This document shows, in pieces, positions 17,169 to 24,679 of a stretch of 64,000 bases of DNA (the first letter of the stretch is position 1; every line of letters begins with the position of its first letter). The translations under genes and the position numbers were made by a program. The notes under the pieces were generated by a model. That model was not told where the DNA came from. It saw only the letters and a list, made by a program, of their open reading frames with translations, and ran no database searches. Origin of the DNA: Bacillus sp. SA1-12. GTDB taxonomy: Bacteria > Bacillota > Bacilli > Bacillales > Bacillaceae. The stretch spans positions 1 through 64,000 of the forward strand of contig NZ_LATZ01000014.1 of NCBI RefSeq assembly GCF_000981385.1, written 5' to 3'.

Positions 17169-18197
17169 TTATTTTTCTGCTTTAATTTTTTCAACAAGTT
17201 CTTCCGCCCATTCATTTTCCGCAAATATTTCATCGTATACAGGTTGACTTGCTTTTAACATGTCTTTAACAAAACTTTCATCAGGAGTTGTAAATTTTAT
17301 TCCATTGTCCTTAAGGTACTTTTTGTCCTCTTCATAGCTTTTTTCCAATAAATCAAATTCGTAGGCAGCTGCCTCTTTAGCAGCTTTTTCAATAATTTTT
17401 TGTTGTTCCTCTGTTAAACTTTTATAGAATTTGCTATTAATAATATAAATATTTGGACTAAACATATGTTTTGATTCTAATACGTCACTTTGGACTTCGT
17501 AATAGCCGGAATTTCTTAATGTTGCTATTGGGTTATCCTGTGCATCAACAACTTTTTGTTCAAGTGCAGTAAATATTTCTGAAATAGGCAAAGGACTTAC
17601 ATTTGCTCCAAGAGCTTCTCCTAGTTTTATGTAGTTTGGAATGTTTGGCATTCTAAGTCGTAATCCATCAAAGTCTTTCATACTCTCTATTGTTCGATTA
17701 CTTGAAAACATTCTAAATCCATTAGCACTCCAAGCAAGAGGTGTTACCCCATGTTTGGGATCCAAATCTGCTGTTATTTCTTCACCAATCGGACCATTTA
17801 AAACCTTCTTAACATGTTCAAAATCTTTAAATAAGAATGGCCATTCTGGAACTCCCATTTTGGGTATGTCTGCCTGCATGATTAGTCCTGGAATTCCCAT
17901 TTCGATGGTTCCATTTCTAACACCATCGTAAAATTCTTTTTCTGCTCCTAATGTACTGTTCGCATAAATCTGTACCTCTAATTCACCATTGCTTTCTTCC
18001 TCAACTATTTTTTTAAATTTTTCCTTTAAGGCAATGTTTTGAGGATGATTATCGGCAAAATAATGCGCAACCTTTATGGTTTTCTTTTCAACTCCAGCTC
18101 CGTTAGTTTTTGTCCCCTCACTACTACAACCCGCCAGAAGTATTGCCCCCGCTAAAGTTACACTTGCAGCAAATCCAAACATCCTTCTTTTTTTCAT
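17169..18197 (-). CDS. dctP: TRAP transporter solute-binding lipoprotein DctP (first copy)
   Basis: The 342-residue lipoprotein has the signal peptide MKKRRMF...LLAGC (Cys24). DctP features are IKVAHYFADNHPQ, GLRLRMPNIPNYIKLGEALG with the conserved Arg, and PISEIFTALEQKVVDAQDNP. It is the first gene of the operon dctP-dctQ-dctM-dctP-larA-like. Its start region carries a cre-like element and two palindromes, so transcription is probably controlled by CcpA and an IclR-type regulator. Confidence 0.93.
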   Translation of the reverse strand: MKKRRMFGFAASVTLAGAILLAGCSSEGTKTNGAGVEKKTIKVAHYFADNHPQNIALKEKFKKIVEEESNGELEVQIYANSTLGAEKEFYDGVRNGTIEMGIPGLIMQADIPKMGVPEWPFLFKDFEHVKKVLNGPIGEEITADLDPKHGVTPLAWSANGFRMFSSNRTIESMKDFDGLRLRMPNIPNYIKLGEALGANVSPLPISEIFTALEQKVVDAQDNPIATLRNSGYYEVQSDVLESKHMFSPNIYIINSKFYKSLTEEQQKIIEKAAKEAAAYEFDLLEKSYEEDKKYLKDNGIKFTTPDESFVKDMLKASQPVYDEIFAENEWAEELVEKIKAEK

Positions 18198-18224
18198 TTA
18201 AGTCCCTCCCAATCCCATGTGTTT

Positions 18225-18238
18225 TGAAAGCGTATTCA
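18225..18238. promoter_or_regulatory. cre-like site upstream of the TRAP operon
   Basis: TGAAAGCGTATTCA matches the cre consensus TGWAANCGNTNWCA at 13 of 14 positions. It ends 28 nt before the first dctP start, where bound CcpA would block transcription. Confidence 0.6.
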
Positions 18239-18291
18239 TTAGGTGGAATAAAAAAACTTCTTCTACCGCTCTTTTATGGAATAACATCATT

Positions 18292-18308
18292 GTTTTATAA
18301 TATAAAAC
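18292..18308. promoter_or_regulatory. Palindromic operator 1 upstream of the TRAP operon
   Basis: GTTTTATAATATAAAAC is a perfect 17-bp palindrome around a central A. A related copy lies 105 bp further upstream. The architecture fits IclR-family operators, and an IclR gene lies at the operon's other end. Confidence 0.5.
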
Positions 18309-18396
18309 TGCGTTTTTATATGATAAAAAAACAATTTCTATTAAAACATTTATGACTGATATTTTCCATAGAAGCACTTTAATGTAGAAGAAGTTT

Positions 18397-18413
18397 GTTT
18401 TATAATGTAGAAC
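18397..18413. promoter_or_regulatory. Palindromic operator 2 upstream of the TRAP operon
   Basis: GTTTTATAATGTAGAAC matches operator 1 at 15 of 17 positions and keeps the dyad with one mismatched pair. The 105-bp centre-to-centre spacing is close to ten helical turns. Confidence 0.45.
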
Positions 18414-18689
18414 TATGTTTTTGAAATATCTTAAGTTGATTATATGATTCATTTTTTATCGTTGTCAATTTGTTTTTTAGTGGTCGTAAAATATGGATCA
18501 AAAGAATTAATCTTGTAAGTAACGATCTTAGTAAAAAGTCCTGATAAATAATCTTAAACTTCCTACTCTTCCCTTAATATGGATTTTGTAGACTTGGAAA
18601 TTTGTATTTTGATTAAAATTAATATCTGTACAATCTCAGAAAGGTACCAACTATATATTTGTATGAGGTCCTCCTGTGGCAAGTCATAT

Positions 18690-18735
18690 TATTATTTACA
18701 TTAAAGCCCCTCCTTTCGGAAGGACTTTTTTTAAT
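18690..18735. terminator. Weak terminator-like hairpin
   Basis: AAAGCCCCTCC-TTTC-GGAAGGACTT is followed by T residues and can form an imperfect stem. No adjacent gene clearly uses it. The surrounding stretch 18420-19180 otherwise holds no recognisable gene. Confidence 0.3.
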
Positions 18736-19180
18736 TAGTCAATGATGGATATATTTTCAACGTTTTACTCATTAAGCAAAAGAATCTATTCTCTGAACCA
18801 GTATGTTATTCATATAAAAACAATGAAACGTATATGTTATTTTATTTGCAAAATCAAAAAAGCCAACTACTTATAAGTCGACTTAAGATTTATGTGAATT
18901 TATTGTATGGTTTAATTATCTTAAAAAGGGATAATATGAGAAAAATCCACTTAATACATACTGTTTTAAAGTATCGCAATTAATAAAGCTTATTTTTTTA
19001 GTACGATGGAATCAACTGTAAGTTCAGAAGTTAATATAACCTAAAAGTTTTTCTTTTAAAAATAAGATTTGGATCGAAATCAGAATTTCTTTTTAGTGGT
19101 ACTTCTAGACGTCAGATAAAAAATAATTACAATTCTTTATTTACAAATCAAATATTGATGTAAATGTTATAGTTTTTCCT

Positions 19181-19446
19181 TAGGACACACCTAGGACACT
19201 ATTAAGCTTCTTCTTAATTTTTCCTCTTCTTCTTTTTCTTTAGAGGAATCCCTGTCTCCTTGGAATGACATATTATCTTTTTAGCTAGCGCTTCTGCATC
19301 TTTTTTAGTAAGACCCATTTGAATTATCTCCTTCCACATTCTTTCTTCTATAGAATGTCCCATTATTTAAAAAAATATACATATCTCCCCTACTTCCCTA
19401 ATATAGATGAAATAAATAAAAGGACAGAAAGACAGTGTCCTAATGT
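19181..19446. repeat. TAGGACAC repeats flanking a small ORF
   Basis: TTAGGACAC occurs at about 19182, CTAGGACAC at about 19191, and the inverse GTGTCCTA near 19435, just before the ribosome-binding site of the gene at 19472. They bracket the 49-aa ORF on the opposite strand and may be binding sites for one of the two encoded proteins. Confidence 0.35.
19214..19363 (-). CDS. 49-residue basic helical protein
   Basis: ATG 19363 opens a 49-codon frame: an amphipathic helix (SIEERMWKEIIQMGLTKKDA), then EALAKKIICHSKE and a lysine-rich tail ending in seven basic residues in eight. The helix-turn-helix-like spacing and basic tail suggest nucleic-acid binding. GGGGAG lies upstream with a long spacer. 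It is divergent from the gene at 19472. No family is recognised. Confidence 0.45.
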   Translation of the reverse strand: MGHSIEERMWKEIIQMGLTKKDAEALAKKIICHSKETGIPLKKKKKRKN

Positions 19447-19471
19447 TAAAGAGACATAGGAGGATGAAAAA

Positions 19472-20098
19472 GTGGCTGTAGAACAGAAGATGAGGCAGCA
19501 ACGCTCAGATAAAAAAAGAGATGTCAAACCCACTATTCCAATCCAACTTCGGGAATGTATCTATCGTTTATCTTATATCACTGATAAACCTGTAAAGGAT
19601 GTTGCAGAAGCACTATGTGAATTTGGTCTTCAATCAAAAAAGGTTATTGAATTGTTATCAGATAAATTTAGAAGGGATTATCGGAGAGAGAATACATTCT
19701 ATTTGGGTGATTTAAGCAGACCTTCATTGCAAAAGTCAAACATAGTAGGTGGTAAAGAAAGGATAACCATTAGATTTACTCAAACAACTTATGAACAGAT
19801 TAATTCCTTAGCGTACGCCCTTGACGTCACAGTATCCAAAGCTACATTTTTATTATTAGATGCATCAGTAAGAAATACCAACTTCCTTAATAGGTATGTC
19901 AAAGAAAGTCTTAGTACACATCTTGATGAAAAAAGAATGAGAGAACTTCAACAAATTTTAAAATTTATTAACGATAATAATCCTTATGAAGAAAAAATAA
20001 CTTGGATGGGACTGATTTCTTATCTTTATCATGAATTAAAAGGAAATGGAAAAAATGTTAACCAGTCGATTATTGATTGGATAGAAAAACAGAAATAG
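19472..20098 (+). CDS. Tandem ribbon-helix-helix-like DNA-binding protein
   Basis: The 208-residue protein starts at a GTG preceded by AGGAGG; an overlapping ATG at 19464 leads to an early stop. Two segments look like ribbon-helix-helix units: residues about 20-54 (PTIPIQLRECIYRLSYIT, then KPVKDVAEALCEFGLQS) and about 96-130 (RITIRFTQTTYEQINSLAYA, then VSKATFLLLDAS). Each has a beta strand followed by two helices. A duplicated RHH arrangement would bind DNA as an internal pseudo-dimer. Its position beside the partition genes suggests a plasmid copy-control, partition or repressor role. I do not recognise a named family. Confidence 0.6.
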   Translation: MAVEQKMRQQRSDKKRDVKPTIPIQLRECIYRLSYITDKPVKDVAEALCEFGLQSKKVIELLSDKFRRDYRRENTFYLGDLSRPSLQKSNIVGGKERITIRFTQTTYEQINSLAYALDVTVSKATFLLLDASVRNTNFLNRYVKESLSTHLDEKRMRELQQILKFINDNNPYEEKITWMGLISYLYHELKGNGKNVNQSIIDWIEKQK

Positions 20099-20117
20099 AA
20101 AAGCCCTTTTAAAGTTG

Positions 20118-20158
20118 ATTTAACACCAACCTAAAAATGAGGCGGTGTTAAATACTTT
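20118..20158 (+). terminator. Intrinsic terminator
   Basis: A 10-bp stem, ATTTAACACC / GGTGTTAAAT with a 16-nt loop and TA-rich tail, lies 20 nt after the tandem RHH gene and before the convergent tubY-like gene. Confidence 0.6.
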
Positions 20159-20200
20159 ATTTTAGAGTATCTTGTAATAGATTCATTATGAAAGATATCT

Positions 20201-20896
20201 TTAATCAATATCTAACTCTTCCTTAAGGATTCTTATCATATTATCAGTTTTATATTTTCTAATGAATTTCTCTTTCTCGTTATAGTTTTCTTCTTTTCTG
20301 AATAAACCAACTTTCCGGATTCTAATGTGATCAGGTTGTTTATTCCACTGTTCTAGAGCTTCCTCTTCTAATTTATTATTTAATTTCATTTGCAATAATG
20401 CTGAATTTAATTTTTCAGCTCGGATCTCTTCATCCGACTTAGGCTGAGGTAATAATGACGATATCTTAGCAGTAGCAATTTGTTCCATTGTACTAGCAAG
20501 CTCTTTTTGTGAATTTATTAATTGCTCTTGGATTCGAGTTGAGATCTTTCTGATAATAGCATCTTCAATTTCTGAATAGTTAACAGAAAGTGTATTCTCC
20601 CCTTCCCAATCTTCAGGGAAAGGTCTAGTTTCTATATATTTTGATAAATTTTCAAAAATAACGTCTAAGCGCCATTTTTCTGATCTTTTCTGATATATAA
20701 AAATTCCAATTTCAAGGTCTAATTCGTCATATATTTTTTCTCCAGCTGCACGGTTTACATAATGTACCCCCATCGTCTCAAGTTTATTAAACCATTTTGC
20801 AACTGTATTATAATGAACTGACCCGTCTATTTGTTCAGTTACCTTTTCTGCAAATTCAGTGATTTGCCAATATGTATTATTTACTGGCTCATTCAA
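20201..20896 (-). CDS. tubY: TubY-like MerR-type regulator of type III partition
   Basis: The N-terminus (WQITEFAEKV, then HYNTVAKWFNKLETMGVHYV and KIYDELDLEIGIFI) is a MerR-like winged helix. It is followed by a helical, probably coiled-coil segment (IRKISTRIQEQLINSQKELA) and a basic C-terminus. This architecture and the neighbouring tubZ/tubR match TubY, the third component of some type III systems. The frame reaches 20968, but GGGAGG is correctly placed for TTG 20896. The extra upstream codons contain ATGAATCAC-type repeats that belong to the upstream repeat array, so the short form (231 aa) is preferred. Repeats in its own promoter suggest autoregulation. Confidence 0.7.
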   Translation of the reverse strand: MNEPVNNTYWQITEFAEKVTEQIDGSVHYNTVAKWFNKLETMGVHYVNRAAGEKIYDELDLEIGIFIYQKRSEKWRLDVIFENLSKYIETRPFPEDWEGENTLSVNYSEIEDAIIRKISTRIQEQLINSQKELASTMEQIATAKISSLLPQPKSDEEIRAEKLNSALLQMKLNNKLEEEALEQWNKQPDHIRIRKVGLFRKEENYNEKEKFIRKYKTDNMIRILKEELDID

Positions 20897-20914
20897 ATCG
20901 GATTCCCTCCCAAA

Positions 20915-21440
20915 TGATGAATCACAGATGATGAAGTATTCACTAGTTAAGATCATATGATGATTCACATATTCTATTATATTAATAATACATTTCTTTC
21001 TACTATTCCTTCAAGAATTATATATATTTTTTTCAAAAGACTTGTAAACACTAATGCACAAGTTGTTAATCACTATTACTTATGATGTAATTGGTGGTTA
21101 ATCACAAGTTAAAAACTAATCGTTCAATCATTACAATTAGTTAATCACTAAAGATACAAACCCTAATAATGATTAATCACTGCTAGATTATATGTAATTA
21201 ACACCCAATTAGTAGTTAATCACTTTTATCTAACAAGTGATGCATCTTAAATTAATGATGAATCACTTGTCGGTGAGTTGAAATCAGTGAGTAATTTTTA
21301 GTTATAATGATTGATAACATATAAATCACTTGTGATTAATAAATCACCTTTAGTTAATCATTGGTTATTTACCGGTGACTAATCTGTCATCGGTTAATCA
21401 CAGCTCAAACGTCACTAGTGACTAACACGTCACCGGTGCT
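20915..21440. repeat. Iteron-like TTAATCAC array 1 between tubY and tubZ
   Basis: About ten copies of (G/A)TTAATCAC or GATGAATCAC occur, for example near 20917, 20951, 21065, 21098, 21139, 21172, 21214, 21257 and 21392. Inverse TGTGATTAA (21331) and CACTAGTGAC (21413) forms are also present. Spacing is irregular, about 30-45 bp, and the region is non-coding. The same motif recurs at 24180-24490. It is probably a binding array for a partition or replication regulator. Confidence 0.65.
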
Positions 21441-21746
21441 TAACAAAACAGGGGTTAAGGTTGTGTTGTATTGATAGGTTTGCAAAATTAAATCTTTTTA
21501 GATTTAAAGTTATGGCTTATTCTATTAACATATAATCTTATACTCTATAATGCTATTGCAGCATTAGTAGTACATTTAAATGGAAGAGGAGGTAAATTAA
21601 TAAAAGAAATGATTAAAGAGTGAAGATAACTTCATTATCCGGAAATGCAAGAAGAAAGAGGGGTTTTTGCTTCTGAAATTCACATATATTGATAACAATT
21701 CGAAATAATCATACTGTATATTAAACTTTATCAAGGTGAAGAAAAT

Positions 21747-21775
21747 GGCTGCCGACTTTGTCGACAGCCTAAGTA
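21747..21775 (-). terminator. tubZ terminator
   Basis: On the minus strand GGCTGTCGAC-AAA-GTCGGCAGCC forms a 10-bp stem with one mismatch and is followed by ATTTTCTTC. It lies 24 nt after the tubZ stop codon. Confidence 0.7.
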
Positions 21776-21792
21776 CTTATCATCAGTGACTG

Positions 21793-23244
21793 TTAATCAT
21801 CTAATTTATCAAAATCTAAACTATCTAGATCTACTTCAAAGTCTTCGGTTTCATTAGTTTTTTCTTCTTTTGTTGAAGCTACCTCATCAAAGCCAAATTC
21901 AGCAAGGTCGAAATCAAAGTCATCATCATCTATATCATCACTAATTGTTTCAATGGAAGATGATTGGTAAACAATAGCTTTTTGTCTTTCTTGGAACTCT
22001 TCATATTCTCTAACTAATCCTTTGGCTAGTCTATTTGGAAGACCATCTGTTTTATAAAAAGTGTAAACAGTAGAGGAGTGGTCGTTTTTTTCTTCAAGGT
22101 AACCAGTAAAAACAGTTCCACTTATTGAAAAAGTATTATTCTCAATGATATCTACTCGGGCATCATCAATAAATGCTGAGCCTATAGACTTTTTCTCATC
22201 TAAAATAGCTAATAAACCAATATGGTGAACTTTAGAAGCCACAGTTTCTCCAGTTACTAACTTATTCATCAATTGGATAGGTTGGTGTAAGCAGCTGCCA
22301 TCCATTGCTTTTATGAACATTTCTTTAATATCATGTCCATTAGTAATATCCTGCATTGGCTTACTTAGTTTATTTATAACTAATGTACCAGTGTTTTCAA
22401 GTATTACGCGTCTGAAATCTTCTGAATCAAAGGTAACACTTGTTCCTCCACCAGTTGTAGCTGTATTTAATTCATGAAGAACTTCACAAATTCGCTTATT
22501 TGCAAAATCTCTATAGTTTTCGATATCTCCTCGCTCATTTTCTGGGAGTTTTTTAAATTCATCATAGAAATATTGATTATCAGCAAATGTAACAAATGCA
22601 ATTCCTTTGGTTTTATCCTGTGCAATTTTCCAAATTCGTTGTGCAAAATCATTGACCTGTCTTAATGCATCAGGCCCATCTGCACGAAGGGGAAGAGTAA
22701 CCACTACACCAACTTTTATAAAGTCATTTTCTGCTCTTTGTACGGCTAAACGCATATATTTTTTGATGTTCTCTTTAAATTCTTTTGGTGATACTTCACT
22801 TTGAAGTTTTATTAATTCCTGTTTTATAACTGGTTTATTATTAAACTCATAGAATTCCTCTATTGCTTTTACAATGGTAGATGTACCAGTTCCTCCACCT
22901 AATCCTGCAAAAAATAGCACTAGGTCATCTGTTGGTCTTACACGATCTTGAATAAAGGTTTTTAATCGATGTTTAACATCTTGGTTTTCCTCTAATATTG
23001 TAATAGCCTTTTGAGGATTCTTTCCGAGTCCACCAAGGTTTAGGGATACTCTATTGGACTCGCTGATATACCTTAATCCTTTTAAATCACCATCATTACT
23101 ATTTAAAGCTAAACAGTTGTAAACAGATTTACCACTACCATCTTTAAGGGCAGCAAACTCGTCAACCATACGAGTTCCTGCTTGTCCAAACCCAACTAAA
23201 GTCATGTTAATTGCTGGTGTATTTTTTGTAAAAGTTTTAGCCAT
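21793..23244 (-). CDS. tubZ: TubZ/FtsZ-like tubulin GTPase of plasmid partition
   Basis: The 483-residue protein has the tubulin/FtsZ core: VGFGQAGTRMVDEFA at residues 17-31 and the GTPase signature LFFAGLGGGTGTST at about 110-123. A T7-like loop region (RADGPDALRQVNDFAQRI) follows. TubZ forms GTP-driven treadmilling filaments that move plasmid DNA through TubR. The ATG overlaps the end of tubR with AAGGAG upstream, so the pair is translationally coupled. The last 50 residues are strongly acidic (ISDDIDDDDFDFDLAEFGFD and a second DFEVDLDSLDFD block). The best-studied TubZ tail is basic, so this is unusual. Confidence 0.88.
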   Translation of the reverse strand: MAKTFTKNTPAINMTLVGFGQAGTRMVDEFAALKDGSGKSVYNCLALNSNDGDLKGLRYISESNRVSLNLGGLGKNPQKAITILEENQDVKHRLKTFIQDRVRPTDDLVLFFAGLGGGTGTSTIVKAIEEFYEFNNKPVIKQELIKLQSEVSPKEFKENIKKYMRLAVQRAENDFIKVGVVVTLPLRADGPDALRQVNDFAQRIWKIAQDKTKGIAFVTFADNQYFYDEFKKLPENERGDIENYRDFANKRICEVLHELNTATTGGGTSVTFDSEDFRRVILENTGTLVINKLSKPMQDITNGHDIKEMFIKAMDGSCLHQPIQLMNKLVTGETVASKVHHIGLLAILDEKKSIGSAFIDDARVDIIENNTFSISGTVFTGYLEEKNDHSSTVYTFYKTDGLPNRLAKGLVREYEEFQERQKAIVYQSSSIETISDDIDDDDFDFDLAEFGFDEVASTKEEKTNETEDFEVDLDSLDFDKLDD

Positions 23245-23659
23245 TTTTATTCTCCTTCTTTCTATTAATGATCTCTTCAGTAATTTGCCAACCTCTATTT
23301 GACATATAGAGAAATTTATAGGGTTTTACAGGGGTGTAATAAAGGAGGGACATATCTAAAAGTTTGTCAACTATCCTCTCAGCTGCTTTCCTATCAATAT
23401 TGGTAATTGTTTTTTGATAAACGAATGTTTTTCCTTTATGTACTCTTTCTTTTCGTTCAATTTTAACATTTTCAACTATATCATTTACTGTTATTCCTCT
23501 AATGTGATTCACTGTTTTTTGTTGCTCTTTTAGGCTTCGACCAATATATATAAACACTTTCCAAGATACAGGATCATTGATGATGATATCAGTGAATAAG
23601 TGAATCACATCTTTAGGAAATACAACATTTTTATGTATGTTATGAAGCGTTGAATCCAA
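23237..23659 (-). CDS. tubR: TubR-like winged-helix centromere-binding protein
   Basis: The 140-residue protein begins at a TTG with AGGAGGTG 7 nt upstream and overlaps tubZ by 8 nt. Its helix-rich N-terminus and the segment RIVDKLLDMSLLYYTPVKPYKFLYMSNRGWQITEE look like a winged helix with a beta wing. Position directly before tubZ and length support TubR, which binds centromere repeats (tubC) and links them to TubZ. It is somewhat longer than the roughly 100-aa reference TubR proteins. The assignment rests mainly on context and fold appearance. Confidence 0.7.
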   Translation of the reverse strand: MDSTLHNIHKNVVFPKDVIHLFTDIIINDPVSWKVFIYIGRSLKEQQKTVNHIRGITVNDIVENVKIERKERVHKGKTFVYQKTITNIDRKAAERIVDKLLDMSLLYYTPVKPYKFLYMSNRGWQITEEIINRKKENKNG

Positions 23660-23706
23660 TTAGTACACCTCCTATATTTTCATAGTTTACTATATATTAC
23701 CTCATC

Positions 23707-24085
23707 ATAGTGTCTGTATCAAGAATCTCTATTTAGAAACTAGAGTAAAATATGATATTGAAATGTTCATTAAACATTATACTTAAAGGGATTTAACATA
23801 GTGTCTATATTAAGAGACTTTATTGGATTTATAATAATGTTTTTTAAAAAATCTAATTAATATGGATGTTATTTGTGAAAATATTTAATGAAATGATAAA
23901 AAAACAACAAATTAACAAGAAATTTTTTGTTCGTTTTATGTTTCGAAATCCAAATAGTGTCTTATAATAGACACTATTTGGATTTCGCTATTTATTAGCT
24001 TTATTCAGCTTTACCTAATAATATTTCAAGATATAGTATCTGTTTATAGACTCTATAAAAACACTCTAAAATCAGACACTATAAT
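23707..24085. repeat. Candidate tubC centromere: TAGTGTCT repeats upstream of tubR
   Basis: TAGTGTCT occurs at 23708, 23799 and 23955. The inverse AGACACTA occurs at 23969 and 24074, and a TAGTATCT variant near 24035. Location immediately upstream of tubR matches known tubC sites. The region has no open frame. Confidence 0.6.
23944..23987. repeat. Perfect 19-bp inverted repeat inside the tubC region
   Basis: CGAAATCCAAATAGTGTCT is followed by TATAAT and the exact reverse complement. Each arm ends in the TAGTGTCT unit, so the palindrome presents two facing repeats 6 bp apart. No T tract follows, so it is not a normal terminator. Confidence 0.8.
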
Positions 24086-24179
24086 ATATTTGAATTTTCA
24101 AAATGTTAACTTCGCTAAGTTAAAAGAATTTAGTTTATAATATAATTTTTTTTATTTTTAGCACCTTCTTGCGGTTTAT

Positions 24180-24490
24180 TTAGGTGATCACATGTTAATC
24201 ATCGATCACTAGTGATCACTCATTATTAAACACTTCTTACTATATTATTGATCATTTGTGCCTCATAATACTAACTTATGAAACAAATTATTCATTAATG
24301 ATTAAACCCATTATTAAAAAGTGAAATATGTTATTAATACCTAATAAATAGGTGATTGAGTAGAGCATTCGATGAGAATAATATTAAAAAATTTCACTCA
24401 TTTAAAAGGTGATTTGTTATGAGAATGATGAATCACTGGTAGTTTAAAGGTCATTATAAAATAGAATGATTAATCACTATCCGATGAATA
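24180..24490. repeat. TTAATCAC array 2 upstream of tubR and downstream of rep
   Basis: GTTAATCA, a CGATCACTAGTGATCA palindrome, GATGAATCACT and GATTAATCACT are seen, the same motif as at 20915-21440. The two arrays flank the tubR-tubZ pair. No gene is present between 24090 and 24679. Confidence 0.55.
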
Positions 24491-24679
24491 GGTCACTAAT
24501 TATTCTTTAAATAGTTTATTGATATTTAATAATTCTTTATATGTAGTAACAAAATAATTTGTATGAGGAATTAAAAACCCACCACAATTGTGATGGGAAA
24601 TAGTTGTAATATTATTTAATGAGGTATTTTCAGATCTTCTAAATTTATATAATACTTTGTCAAAGTAGGGGAGATTAGA

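Noticed and set aside
18198..18452. An 84-codon minus-strand open frame before dctP
   Set aside because: It covers the palindromic operators and the cre-like site and ends at the dctP start. It has no ribosome-binding site and its translation is low-complexity.
20915..24490. CRISPR array interpretation of the repeats at 21 and 24 kb
   Set aside because: Units are only 8-10 bp, irregularly spaced, occur in both orientations and have no cas genes nearby.
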